Assembly: GCA_937899245.1 (NCBI GenBank)
Contig: CALDKB010000041.1
Location: forward strand, 1-64,000
Direction: 5' to 3'
DNA from: an uncultured Bacteroidales bacterium
GTDB lineage: Bacteria > Bacteroidota > Bacteroidia > Bacteroidales > ML635J-15
DNA length: 64,000 nt
A program made the translations under genes and the position numbers. Below are positions 8,472-16,443 of this stretch, one piece after another (position 1 is the stretch's first letter; each line of letters starts with the position of its first letter). The notes under the pieces are model-generated. The model searched no databases. It was given only the letters and a program-made list of their open reading frames with translations, and had not been told where the DNA came from.

Positions 8472-8754
8472 TCCTTACCTCTCTGATTATTTCATTAATT
8501 TCATCAAGTGAAAGGTCTTGTACTCCAGCGTCTGCCGCGTCCTTCCTCATTTTGTCGAAAGCAAGCAAGGCTTTCTTTTCACTATCTTCAATAGATTCCG
8601 CCCTTATCTCAAATGGAATCTTTCGTTCGCGTACAACGGCCTTCATAAAGATAATCAGCGCGGCAGTGTTGCTTAGTCCAAAATCATCGCATAGCGCATC
8701 GAAATTTCGCTTCAGGTTGCTGTCAACCCTTATTGACATTGTTGATTGTGACAT
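8461..8754 (-). CDS. RelB/DinJ family antitoxin
   Basis: This encodes 97 residues from the ATG at 8754; an earlier in-frame start adds only low-complexity residues. The N-terminus 'MSIRVDSNLKRNFDALCDDFGLSNTAALIIFMKAVVRERKIPFEI' is the ribbon-helix-helix DNA-binding and dimerisation fold of RelB/DinJ antitoxins, including the conserved 'PFE' after helix 2. The C-terminal half is acidic and would wrap the toxin. The cognate toxin, expected directly downstream and overlapping, survives only as a 30-codon PIN stub (8379-8471). A -7 box (TATATTTG, plus-strand 8786-8793) lies upstream. Confidence 0.85.
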   Translation of the reverse strand: MSQSTMSIRVDSNLKRNFDALCDDFGLSNTAALIIFMKAVVRERKIPFEIRAESIEDSEKKALLAFDKMRKDAADAGVQDLSLDEINEIIREVRNGE

Positions 8755-8945
8755 AATTCTATTTTTTTTATTGTTATTTGTACTGCAAATATAATGCAAT
8801 ATTAAATACGGTGTATATATTTTGTAAATATTTATGCAACTTTTTTAATTTTCCGATATGTGACAAAAAAATGGCAGGACAAAAGCGTCTGCCATTATGG
8901 GTGTTTATTGCGGATTACTGCCTTTGGCAACGAGCTAAAGGTTGC

Positions 8946-8959
8946 AAATTCCGAAGGAC
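8946..8959. repeat. Dispersed repeat, copy 1 (degenerate)
   Basis: AAATTCCGAAGGAC differs by one base from the AAATCCCGAAGGAC core found at 9475, 13389 and 14164. It is preceded by 'tgcctttggca' and 'gctaaaggttgc', which form further small inverted repeats. It lies between the antitoxin module and the lipoprotein gene. Confidence 0.5.
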
Positions 8960-8967
8960 ACTGGATT

Positions 8968-9342
8968 TTATTCGTTCCAATTATAAAAGCAATTCAATTT
9001 ATAAATAGGGATCAAATTAACATGTAATTCAACAGATTCGGGATCAGGATAAACTTGCTGTATTTTAACAGAAATAAATTCGTCAGAAGATATATTATGT
9101 GGAACTTTTCCTGTTATACAATAACAGTGTCCTTCTAGATTCTTATTTTGATAAAAATGGGCTGTTATTTTTACATTTTCTTTAAAAAAATGCGAGTCTG
9201 TTTTATACGGTTTGTCAAGGACTTGCAAATATCCAGATATTCCTCCTTCACAACCTTCACATGAGGATTTTTTCTGGCATCCGCTCAGCATAATCATACC
9301 CATTGCTGCAACGAGTAGTGATATAATCAAAGTTCTCTTCAT
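8968..9342 (-). CDS. Small lipoprotein of unknown function
   Basis: This encodes 124 residues. 'MKRTLIISLLVAAMGMIMLSGC' is a clear lipoprotein signal peptide with lipobox LSGC (acylated Cys 22). The mature start is cysteine-rich ('CQKKSSCEGCEGG') and is followed by a short beta-rich domain ('VKITAHFYQNKNLEGHCYCITGKVPHNI'). I do not recognise a family. It is a single gene between repeat copies 1 and 2, with a -7 box (TATATTTG on the minus strand, 9368-9375) about 25 bp upstream. Confidence 0.75.
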   Translation of the reverse strand: MKRTLIISLLVAAMGMIMLSGCQKKSSCEGCEGGISGYLQVLDKPYKTDSHFFKENVKITAHFYQNKNLEGHCYCITGKVPHNISSDEFISVKIQQVYPDPESVELHVNLIPIYKLNCFYNWNE

Positions 9343-9437
9343 AGCTTTTTGTTTTGTGTTAATGGTGCAAATATATATTTTTTTTTGGAATACGTAGAAA
9401 TTTTTATTTTTTTGAATGCAGTTGTAAATTGATGGTA

Positions 9438-9491
9438 CGGATTATAAATCCGCTGTTCGAGCCTTCGGGAGTACAAATCCCGAAGGACGTG
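9438..9491. repeat. Dispersed repeat, copy 2 (complete, two palindromes)
   Basis: The element consists of CGGATTATAAATCCG (palindrome 1), a TTCGAG joint and CCTTCGGGA-gtacaaa-TCCCGAAGG (palindrome 2). It ends with AAATCCCGAAGGACGTG at 9475-9491, and the same 17-mer recurs at 13389-13405. The pair brackets the HAD-nuclease-WYL cassette. The 9343-9630 spacer holds only this repeat and the promoter at 9535. Confidence 0.7.
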
Positions 9492-9534
9492 ATACGCAAT
9501 TCAGATCTGTTTGTGTTTTTTTTCAACGGTGTTT

Positions 9535-9568
9535 TTTGGGTGGGAACGAGAAAATGTAATTATTTTTG
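9535..9568 (+). promoter_or_regulatory. Bacteroides-type promoter of the HAD gene
   Basis: TTTG at 9535-9538 and TATTTTTG at 9561-9568 match the TTTG / TAnnTTTG consensus with a 22-bp spacer (usual 19-21). A second possible -7 (TAATTTTG, 9600-9607) lies closer to the gene but has no -33 partner. Confidence 0.45.
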
Positions 9569-9630
9569 CACTGCGCCGCATAGTGGCACATTAGGCACAT
9601 AATTTTGTCGCAAAATAAAAGCTTATAAAA

Positions 9631-10587
9631 ATGAAAGGAAGAATTGAACTTTACTATGACATGCCACATCTGGAGGCTTATTTGAAGGCTAGCGGTGCAA
9701 ATTATGACGGAAGCATACTTAAAGATGTGCTTGATGAATTTATAAAGGAAGCCGTATTACACCACATTGAGGAAAACAAGTTCACCATTATGGGAACTTT
9801 GAATAATTTTCTGGAAAACAAGGAACTCTTCATTGGAAGTCGCGAACTTTTCAGGCGGTTGCCAAAGGCTACGGAAGACATTTTTTTCGACACCGACGAG
9901 GACACCTTGCTGGAGTGTTCGGATTACCTTGTCGAAAAGGAACGCCCGTTGCTGCTAGATTGGCAGACAACAGGCAAGCACAACGAACAGAAAGTATTCA
10001 GAACGACAGCTGATGTCTGCTTTGAAAAAGAGCAAGAGATTGCAGCACAAGATAATGAGAAGGATTGTCCGATTATTTTTCTCGATTTCGATGGCGTTCT
10101 GAACACCGAGAAATATTATTGCGAATTGAAAAGCAAGGGTCTGCCCAGCGATGACAAATATGGTCAGTTGTTCGACCCCGAGGCTGTGGCGAATCTGCGG
10201 AAAATTATTGATGCCACTGGTGCGCGTATTGTTGTCAGTTCGTCGTGGCGCTATATGGGGCTGAATGTCTTGCAGAGGATGTGGTACGACCGCGATTTGC
10301 CTGGTAGAATTGTAGATATTACGCCTTTGCACCTGCTGGACGACAAACTGCGCGACACCGACTTAACCCAAGTTGATATTCTAAGCTTGTGCCGAGGCAA
10401 CGAAATAAAGTGGTATTTCGACGAAGTGCTTGATGCCAACAGCAATTCACGCCGATTCGTCATTTTCGACGACTTGAAAGATGTGCTACCCGAACTGCAG
10501 GACCATTTCGTCCGCATCGACCCGATTGTGGGGATTACGGAGGGGGATGTGGAAAAGGCGATTGTGGTTATAAATAGGCAAAAATGA
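9631..10587 (+). CDS. HAD-fold phosphatase domain protein
   Basis: This encodes 318 residues. The C-terminal half is a HAD domain: 'PIIFLDFDGVLNTE' (nucleophile Asp about residue 152, acid Asp 154), 'ARIVVSSSWR' (motif II with Ser), 'RRFVIFDDLKD' (motif IV, paired acidic residues). It is of the short-capped type found in the HAD modules of Swiss Army Knife RNA-repair proteins, which remove phosphates from nucleic acid ends. The N-terminal 140 residues are helical, without a recognised motif. It is the first gene after repeat copy 2 and is followed, 62 bp later, by the nuclease-like genes, so a role in end processing within that cassette is possible but unproven. G+C is higher than in the next two genes. 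Confidence 0.72.
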   Translation: MKGRIELYYDMPHLEAYLKASGANYDGSILKDVLDEFIKEAVLHHIEENKFTIMGTLNNFLENKELFIGSRELFRRLPKATEDIFFDTDEDTLLECSDYLVEKERPLLLDWQTTGKHNEQKVFRTTADVCFEKEQEIAAQDNEKDCPIIFLDFDGVLNTEKYYCELKSKGLPSDDKYGQLFDPEAVANLRKIIDATGARIVVSSSWRYMGLNVLQRMWYDRDLPGRIVDITPLHLLDDKLRDTDLTQVDILSLCRGNEIKWYFDEVLDANSNSRRFVIFDDLKDVLPELQDHFVRIDPIVGITEGDVEKAIVVINRQK

Positions 10588-10649
10588 TATTGTGTATATC
10601 TACATTGTGTATATATTTGTGGCGTATTAATTATTTAAAATATAAAGTC

Positions 10650-11465
10650 ATGAAAAAAGTCACATTTGAAACTCTTAATCCTTCTTCAAAAATTTTTGAA
10701 GTGTTGAACAACAACAATTTTGCGTGGTGGGAACGATTTAAATCGGAATCAAGTTTTTATATTGAAGTCCGCAAAGACAATCAAATTAATGTATATCATG
10801 AAGGCGGTAATGTTGTTAGATTACATTATTGCTCTAAAAGGAATGTATTACAAGCATTTACTCATTGCAAATATTTAGGGCGCGAAGAATTGAAGAATAA
10901 ATACCTAAATTGTATTGATATTTTAGATGCAGAAATAGACAATATTGTATCAAGAATTAAAGGAATATATTCAGAGAAGAATGGTGTTAATAAAGAAAAA
11001 TGGAGTGAAAAATATATTCAAGGTCGCCTAATTGAAAACGGACGTACAAAATATATTGATTCCGAATTTGCTTACAAAAATGAAGAAACTGATATTCGTA
11101 TTGATTTGATAGAATGCGTTAATGGAGAGATTCGTTTTGTGGAATTAAAAAGATTGGATGATGATAGAATGTTGAAAAAAACGGATGACAATCCTGAAGT
11201 TATTACGCAAATGAAGAACTACAAACAGTTCGCTATCAAAAATAGAGAGGATATTTTGAAATATTACAATAAGATTTATGAGATTAAACAATCATTAAAG
11301 TTGCCTTTGCCAGCACAAAAACCTGTTTCAATATGTGTAGAACCATTATTGATAATTTTTAACCGATGGGAAAAACCACATAGCAAACGAGATAATCATC
11401 GTCAGCGTATGGAGGAAAAGTTAAAAAGAGAAAAGATTGATTATATTATTATCGATGAAATTTAA
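10650..11465 (+). CDS. Candidate PD-(D/E)XK nuclease with QxxxY motif
   Basis: This encodes 271 residues from the ATG at 10650; a start at 10584 would overlap the previous gene and add a non-conserved hydrophobic leader. I do not recognise the family. The centre reads as a nuclease core: Glu139 in 'DSEF', 'TDIRIDLIE' with Asp152, then 'RFVELKR' (Glu165, Lys167), followed by 'ITQMKNYKQF', a QxxxY as in Cas4/RecB-like nucleases. The N-terminus has 'NFAWWERFK'; the next gene has a similar 'IAWWRE'. The C-terminus is basic. It lies 6 bp before the next gene in an operon of two nuclease-like genes plus a WYL regulator. It is strikingly AT-rich, unlike the HAD and WYL genes, which suggests recent transfer. 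Confidence 0.6.
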   Translation: MKKVTFETLNPSSKIFEVLNNNNFAWWERFKSESSFYIEVRKDNQINVYHEGGNVVRLHYCSKRNVLQAFTHCKYLGREELKNKYLNCIDILDAEIDNIVSRIKGIYSEKNGVNKEKWSEKYIQGRLIENGRTKYIDSEFAYKNEETDIRIDLIECVNGEIRFVELKRLDDDRMLKKTDDNPEVITQMKNYKQFAIKNREDILKYYNKIYEIKQSLKLPLPAQKPVSICVEPLLIIFNRWEKPHSKRDNHRQRMEEKLKREKIDYIIIDEI

Positions 11466-11471
11466 AATATA

Positions 11472-12467
11472 ATGAAAACTGAATTTGAAAAAAAAGAATT
11501 TATAAAACACATTAATTTATTAAACTCTAATTTTTTTGATGACGCCAAAGGTGGTGGCGTGTGGTGGAATACTAAAGAGAAATTGTGGGAAGCCTATCCT
11601 CATATTCTTCAACATCAGGAAAGTCTAAAAAATCTATTTCCTCATATCCGACAAGAAGTAATGTCATATTTTAAAGAATATGATATTGCTTGGTGGCGTG
11701 AGGATGATGACAGGTATTTCCCGACAGGCAACCTCTTATCTTCTCAAATTCATTGCCTAAATCATCTTTTTAGAATAAGGAAAGACCCCAAAGCCGTTTT
11801 AAGTATCATTAAAGCTCAATGTAAGGATATTGTTAAAGTTCTGCCGTCACCTATTGACTGGCATGAATATGTATTTGAAAATAATCAAACAAAAAAGATT
11901 AACAGTTATATCTCTTTCGAATTTACATATAATAATGTTGATTTACTGAAAGAAAGAACTTGTAAACGTGGCAAGGATTGTACATCTATTGATGCTTTTG
12001 TTTATGCTGAAGATGTGAATGGTAAATACATTTTGATACTTATTGAATGGAAATATACTGAAAGTTATGAAAAAGAAGATAAATACAAGGCTAAAGATTA
12101 TGTTGTGAACACCAGATATAAAGATTTGGCAAGAAGAGACAATTCCAACTTAAATGGATGGAAAGATGAATATTATTGGAATCCTCTGTATGAATTTGCT
12201 CGTCAAACATTGTTAATGGAGCGAATTATTCATGAAAAGCCAAAGTGCGGTGCTTTTCCTGTAAAGGCAGATGATTACATCCATATAATTGTTAGACCAA
12301 ATGAGAATAAGGAAATTATAGATGATATTCAATGCTTTAAAGATTCCGTGAAACATTCGGAAAAGATCATTGAAATCGACCCACAAGAATTTCTTTCCCC
12401 ATTGCGCGAAAACGAAAAATACAAAGACTTAATTAATTATCTCGAAACTCGCTACTGGAATTCCTAA
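11472..12467 (+). CDS. Candidate PD-(D/E)XK restriction-type endonuclease
   Basis: This encodes 331 residues. The presumed active site is 'SFEF' (Glu150), 'DCTSIDAFVYAE' (Asp174), then 'ILILIEWKYTE' (Glu192, Lys194): a D-x(n)-E-x-K arrangement. Upstream 'SSQIHCLNHLF' (about 90-100) resembles the conserved helix of the PGN_0703-type putative restriction endonucleases of Bacteroidales. A helix 'LYEFARQTLLMERII' follows the core. It has two Trp pairs, 'VWWNTKEKLWE' and 'IAWWRED'. No methyltransferase partner is present, so if it cuts DNA it must be controlled in another way, perhaps by the WYL protein whose ATG overlaps this stop codon (TAATG). It is AT-rich like the preceding gene. Confidence 0.62.
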   Translation: MKTEFEKKEFIKHINLLNSNFFDDAKGGGVWWNTKEKLWEAYPHILQHQESLKNLFPHIRQEVMSYFKEYDIAWWREDDDRYFPTGNLLSSQIHCLNHLFRIRKDPKAVLSIIKAQCKDIVKVLPSPIDWHEYVFENNQTKKINSYISFEFTYNNVDLLKERTCKRGKDCTSIDAFVYAEDVNGKYILILIEWKYTESYEKEDKYKAKDYVVNTRYKDLARRDNSNLNGWKDEYYWNPLYEFARQTLLMERIIHEKPKCGAFPVKADDYIHIIVRPNENKEIIDDIQCFKDSVKHSEKIIEIDPQEFLSPLRENEKYKDLINYLETRYWNS

Positions 12468-13369
12468 TGACACCAACTTCCCTTTTTGCCCGTTACCTCT
12501 GGCTTATAGAACTATTGTCGTACAGCAACGGACTGTCAAAGAATGAAATTGACAGCCGTTGGGCAAACTCCGTCATCAATGATGACGGAGAGACGACAAT
12601 CCCGCGCCGTACTTTCATCCGAATGAAAGATAACATATTAAGTTTGTTCGACATTCAAATCAGATATGACCGAAAAGAGAAAAAATACTATATTGAGAAC
12701 GACATCTCGGAGTGTAACAAAAACACCCAATTTCTGCTTTCGGCATTTGCTGTGAACCAGATGGTTAGCGAAAACCGCGACTTGGCAGACCGCATACTTC
12801 TTGAAGATACGCCGGCTGGCAGCAACATTTTTCTTCCAGAAATCACCACTGCAATGCGAGAAAACCGTCGGCTGTCAATTACATACCAAAGCCATGAAAT
12901 GCTTACAGCACGCGAGTTTGAGATTGAACCTTACGCCTTGCGCTACTTTGGTCGGCGTTGGTATGTGCTGGCTCACACCGACTTTCATAATTCACTGCGC
13001 CTTTACGCACTTGACCGCATGAAGGATGTGAAAATTAGCGACAAACTGTTCAAACTGCCAGAAGATTTTTCAGCGGACGATTATTTTTCTCGTTATTTTG
13101 GCGTGATAGTGACGGATGGCAAAGCGGAAAACATACAATTAAAAACCTCCGAAACACGCGCCAAGTATTTGCGTTCGCTGCCTCTGCACCGTTCCCAGAA
13201 AGAGATTGCCTCCAACCTATTTGAATTGCATTTGGTTCCAACCGACGATTTCATCAATGCCGTGCGTGCTATGGAAACGGAAGTGGAGATTGTAAGTCCG
13301 GACTGGTTGCGTAAACGGCTCTTACAGGATGCGAAAGATCTGGTAAAGAAATATAGCAAAAAATTGTAG
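12467..13369 (+). CDS. WYL-domain transcriptional regulator
   Basis: This encodes 300 residues. The N-terminal part (about 1-75) is a helix-turn-helix region ('LIELLSYSNGLSKNEIDSRW', 'IPRRTFIRMKDNI'). The WYL domain follows at about 125-200 with 'LSITYQSHE', 'EIEPYALRYFGRRWYVLAH' (the WYL signature Trp-Tyr-Val) and 'RLYALDRM'. The C-terminal domain ends 'VSPDWLRKRLLQDAKDLVKKY'. WYL proteins sense ligands, probably nucleic acids or nucleotides, and commonly control phage-defence operons. It is translationally coupled to the nuclease gene by a 1-bp overlap. Its base composition is normal for the region, unlike the two preceding genes. Repeat copy 3 follows 19 bp after the stop. Confidence 0.87.
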   Translation: MTPTSLFARYLWLIELLSYSNGLSKNEIDSRWANSVINDDGETTIPRRTFIRMKDNILSLFDIQIRYDRKEKKYYIENDISECNKNTQFLLSAFAVNQMVSENRDLADRILLEDTPAGSNIFLPEITTAMRENRRLSITYQSHEMLTAREFEIEPYALRYFGRRWYVLAHTDFHNSLRLYALDRMKDVKISDKLFKLPEDFSADDYFSRYFGVIVTDGKAENIQLKTSETRAKYLRSLPLHRSQKEIASNLFELHLVPTDDFINAVRAMETEVEIVSPDWLRKRLLQDAKDLVKKYSKKL

Positions 13370-13382
13370 GCAGCAAGCTAAA

Positions 13383-13405
13383 GATTATAAATCCCGAAGG
13401 ACGTG
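13383..13405. repeat. Dispersed repeat, copy 3 (deletion derivative)
   Basis: GATTATAAATCCCGAAGGACGTG joins the first half of palindrome 1 directly to the end of palindrome 2, as if the part between the two AAATCC words of copy 2 had been lost. The last 17 bases equal 9475-9491. It closes the nuclease/WYL cassette on the right. Confidence 0.6.
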
Positions 13406-13441
13406 GAAAGGCTTGCCGTCAGCTTGGCTTGGTTTCTATGG

Positions 13442-13984
13442 TTATTTTAGCATATCAATGAATTGTAACATTTGATTCTTTGTGAATGTAAGCCAAACTG
13501 GATGGGTAGTACACTCTTCACAACCGCTTTTTCTCACAGTTTCAAAACCGATTTTTAAGACATTATCATTTGGAACTGCTTTAAACATATAATCGTTTCC
13601 CATATTAACCTCGTCCCAGTCAATTTCCCTGTTCCCTGTAGCCAAAGAGAATTTTTGTCCTCCGCTTAATTTACTTGCGCTAAAAATTTCAAGAACTTCA
13701 TCTAAATCATTACCGATTTCATCTGTTTTTGCCCAAAATAGGTCCACAATAAAATATTTTCCTTTCTGTTCTTTTTGTGAATCAAAACAAGGTAGCACTG
13801 AATTTAAGAAGAAATTGTATGCTTTTTCTTTTTTGTTTTGTTGGACACGGATACCTGTAATGTATTTATTTGTGATTTTGATTCTGTAAACATCGCCGCT
13901 ATTTTTCAGCAGAGTATCTATGGTTTGCGAATAGGAAAAAGAAACGGTTAACAATGCAATGGTTAATAATAAATAATTTTTCAT
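13442..13984 (-). CDS. Small secreted protein of unknown function
   Basis: This encodes 180 residues. 'MKNYLLLTIALLTVSFSYSQ' is a signal peptide cut after SYS; there is no lipobox, so the protein is likely periplasmic. The mature part is a mixed alpha/beta domain with three Cys residues near the C-terminus ('CEECTTHPVW') and 'FLNSVLPCFDSQKEQKGKYFIVDLFW'. I do not recognise a family. The gene stands alone between repeat copies 3 and 4. Confidence 0.7.
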   Translation of the reverse strand: MKNYLLLTIALLTVSFSYSQTIDTLLKNSGDVYRIKITNKYITGIRVQQNKKEKAYNFFLNSVLPCFDSQKEQKGKYFIVDLFWAKTDEIGNDLDEVLEIFSASKLSGGQKFSLATGNREIDWDEVNMGNDYMFKAVPNDNVLKIGFETVRKSGCEECTTHPVWLTFTKNQMLQFIDMLK

Positions 13985-14035
13985 TTTTTATATGTTGAAT
14001 TAATTTATATACTTAAAATTTTTTGCAAATGTAAT

Positions 14036-14087
14036 AAAATTATATCATAAAATTATATGATGTAAAATTATATCAAAATGTTAAATT
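14036..14087. repeat. AT-rich short direct repeats
   Basis: The word AAAATTATAT occurs three times in about 45 bp (around 14036, 14053 and 14067), in the AT-rich 5' region of the secreted protein gene. Possible promoter or regulator sites; no consensus was recognised. The rest of the 13985-14292 spacer holds only the dispersed repeat copy 4. Confidence 0.35.
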
Positions 14088-14125
14088 ATTGATAATTAGG
14101 CTATTATACTATTGGTGCTTTATTA

Positions 14126-14206
14126 CGGATTTCAAATCCTAATATTCGAGCCTTCGTGAGTGCAAATCCCGAAGGACATATTGTTCGGGCGGATTTGTAA
14201 TCTGCC
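14126..14206. repeat. Dispersed repeat, copy 4 (complete)
   Basis: CGGATTTCAAATCC, a TTCGAG joint and CCTTCGTGAGTGCAAATCCCGAAGGAC parallel copy 2 almost base for base. A further imperfect palindrome, GCGGATTTGTAATCTGC, follows at about 14189-14205. That palindrome has the same design as those bracketing the type III R-M block at 44172 and 50333, which links the two sets into one family. Confidence 0.65.
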
Positions 14207-14292
14207 TGAGTTGAGTATGAGCATTTGTAATGCCTGTATCGTTGCAACCCTAGAAGAACGAGGAATCCGAACGTCCGATACGGATAAGGTTG

Positions 14293-15189
14293 TTACAAAC
14301 CTGTAACTTTGCACAAATATCCGATTTTATATAGGTTGAAAAACATTAATTTCGGATGTTTTGCCGTAAGCAGATGTCTTTCAAGTCCTTTGCCAAACAT
14401 TTTGTATGCCAGTCTTATCGTCCAAAGCAGATGCATTCTTTTCATCTTGTTGTAGTGCCGGCAAAGGCGAATATGGTTGAAGAAATCTGGACTTATCCCT
14501 TCGATATTTCTAATAGCTAGAAGATTTTCGATTCCGTTTTTTGTCTTTTCGAGGAATATCTTGTTTGATTCTATACCTGTGTGTATCACCGGATTGTCAA
14601 TGTGTTTGATTGTAATGTCATTGAGCTGTAGGTTGAAGCCGAAAAGACTATCTTCGTGTCCGTATTTTTTTAGCAGTTCGCAGAAACGTATCTTCTCGAA
14701 AATCTTCCTCGACACCATCATGTTGTTGGTTGTAAAGGCGGAGTAGGGGGCTTTGTTGCGTTTCTCGGCAGACGATTTTTCTACTTTTATGCCGAAAGTA
14801 TATCGTAGCGATATTTCTGGTGAATATTGTATTTCATTGTACGTTGTTCCTCCACAAACAACATCGATTGCGTAGTTGTCAAGGTATCTTTTAATGAAAT
14901 TATTGTCAGGAATAGCCGAATCGCAGTCGATGAATATCAGCTTTTCATATTGAGCCATGTCGGCAAGCGAGTTGCGAGTTACGCTTCGTCCACGGTTTTG
15001 CTCGTTGACAATATGTTTCACGCCTTTTATGCTTTCGATGGTGTTATTTTCGTCGACAAATTCTTTGGCAGAGCCGTCTTCGAGTACAAGTATTTCAAAA
15101 TTTATTGCCGATTCGTCGCATTGGCGCGACAAGTCGGCAACAAGTTTTTCTACATTTTGGTTATATGTTGGAATGCAGATGCTTAGCAT
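14293..15189 (-). CDS. Family 2 glycosyltransferase
   Basis: This encodes 298 residues. The GT-A nucleotide-sugar fold is shown by 'LSICIPTYNQNVEKLVADL' at the N-terminus, 'ILVLEDGSAKEF', 'NEQNRGRSVTRNSLADMA' and the metal-binding 'LIFIDCDSAIPD' (DxD about residue 93-95). The C-terminal 100 residues are basic and amphipathic ('YNKMKRMHLLWTIRLAYKMFGKGLERHL'), suggesting membrane contact. It probably transfers a sugar in surface glycan synthesis; donor and acceptor are unknown. It follows a lipoprotein gene by 2 bp, so it is the last gene of a three-gene minus-strand operon. Confidence 0.88.
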   Translation of the reverse strand: MLSICIPTYNQNVEKLVADLSRQCDESAINFEILVLEDGSAKEFVDENNTIESIKGVKHIVNEQNRGRSVTRNSLADMAQYEKLIFIDCDSAIPDNNFIKRYLDNYAIDVVCGGTTYNEIQYSPEISLRYTFGIKVEKSSAEKRNKAPYSAFTTNNMMVSRKIFEKIRFCELLKKYGHEDSLFGFNLQLNDITIKHIDNPVIHTGIESNKIFLEKTKNGIENLLAIRNIEGISPDFFNHIRLCRHYNKMKRMHLLWTIRLAYKMFGKGLERHLLTAKHPKLMFFNLYKIGYLCKVTGL

Positions 15190-15191
15190 TG

Positions 15192-15728
15192 CTAGTTAGT
15201 GTTGTCATCCTCTTCGGTGAATTTCTGTATGTCGTTCATCAGCTTTTCAACCTGTTCGTTCACAGCGTTAATCTCCTCCGAAACATCTTCAGACCAGATG
15301 GTGTCTTCCATTGTGTTGTCGATATTGTATGCCTTGTGCTTTATGGCGTTTATCTTAGCCCTGTTGTCCTTTTCCCATTTGTCAAACATTTCGGGACAAG
15401 TGGAGTACATTGCATTGATTACGGAGTCGTACATGTTGAAAAGTTCATCAAATTCCCAGAGGTCCGACTTCGCCTTGGCGTCGTTTTCGTTAAATGCCTT
15501 GTCGGCAGTATTGTAAAATACGCTTGCAATTTCGTCTCCTGCGGCAATGGCATCTTCGCACGAACTGAAATACATGGTGTCGTATTTTTCTATCAGTTCA
15601 GCATAGTCGGGGTCGTAGTCCTTGAGATTGATTGTACGTTTGGCATTGTCGTTTTTTTCACACGATGATGCGATAGCGGCAATTGCCGACAGGCAGATAA
15701 TAATATATGGTAGAAGCCTACTCTTCAT
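15192..15728 (-). CDS. Lipoprotein of unknown function
   Basis: This encodes 178 residues from the ATG at 15728 (MKSRLL...); an ATG at 15743 adds five residues. The lipobox is 'AIASSC' with the lipid-carrying Cys near residue 23. The mature part is acidic and helical ('SDLWEFDELFNMYDSVINAM', 'SEEINAVNEQVEKLMNDIQKF') with several Cys. It overlaps the end of the upstream lipoprotein gene by 11 bp, so translation is probably coupled. No family recognised. Confidence 0.72.
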   Translation of the reverse strand: MKSRLLPYIIICLSAIAAIASSCEKNDNAKRTINLKDYDPDYAELIEKYDTMYFSSCEDAIAAGDEIASVFYNTADKAFNENDAKAKSDLWEFDELFNMYDSVINAMYSTCPEMFDKWEKDNRAKINAIKHKAYNIDNTMEDTIWSEDVSEEINAVNEQVEKLMNDIQKFTEEDDNTN

Positions 15729-16269
15729 TTTCGCCTTCGCCAAGGTATTCGTAGAATTCCGCGAGTGTTATTGTGTCGCCATTGAGCAATACCATGCTGT
15801 CGTTGATATCCTTTACGGTGTCGTTTCCCAAAAGCATGGAGCCGTCTTCAAGAAATTCAGGCATTTCGCCGTCATCATAGTTGTACTGGTCGCCCATTAG
15901 CTCGTCTAACATCGGACGGATGCTGTCCACCCTTTCAAATAACGATGTGCCGTACTGGTCGTCAACTTCTTTCCAGAAAGCTTCGTCGTTAAAGTTTATC
16001 TTTTCTTCAAAGTCCTTTAGTATTCCGTTTTCAAAGGATTCTATTCTGCTCATGTCGAATTCTCCCGACTCCTTGCCCTCGTTATATACGTCTTCGATGA
16101 TGTCGAAATATAGCATCATGATGTCTCTGTATGTTGACATGATGTCAATCTTGTCGAGTCTTTTTGAAAGTTTTGCCTCCCTTGCGTCAAAGTCCTTTGG
16201 ATCAGGCTGGCATGAAATCATTGTCGTTGCTAATATTACAGCAGCTAAAATTTTGAGTGCGTTTTTCAT
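15718..16269 (-). CDS. Lipoprotein of unknown function
   Basis: This encodes 183 residues. 'MKNALKILAAVILATTMISC' is a lipoprotein signal peptide (lipobox MISC, Cys 20). The mature protein is highly acidic and largely helical ('KLSKRLDKIDIMSTYRDIM', 'YFDIIEDVYNEGKESGEF'). It is the first gene of the lipoprotein-lipoprotein-glycosyltransferase operon. A -7-like box (TAATTTTG on the minus strand, 16299-16306) lies about 30 bp upstream of the start. Confidence 0.72.
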   Translation of the reverse strand: MKNALKILAAVILATTMISCQPDPKDFDAREAKLSKRLDKIDIMSTYRDIMMLYFDIIEDVYNEGKESGEFDMSRIESFENGILKDFEEKINFNDEAFWKEVDDQYGTSLFERVDSIRPMLDELMGDQYNYDDGEMPEFLEDGSMLLGNDTVKDINDSMVLLNGDTITLAEFYEYLGEGENEE

Positions 16270-16443
16270 TTGCTTTTTTAATTTGGTTATAATTTCTGCA
16301 AAATTAGATAAAAATATTTAATGCATAGCAATAATGTTTAGAAACATTGGGTGTTGAAGAGTATGCTGTTATTTTTTGTAAATCATGGGGCTGTTTTAAA
16401 GATTTAATGTAACTTTGTGCAGCAAAAAAAACATAAATTAGAA

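Noticed and set aside
15105..15668. Plus-strand open frame of 187 codons opposite the lipoprotein genes
   Set aside because: Antisense to two genes with clear lipoprotein signals; its product has no signal or domain.
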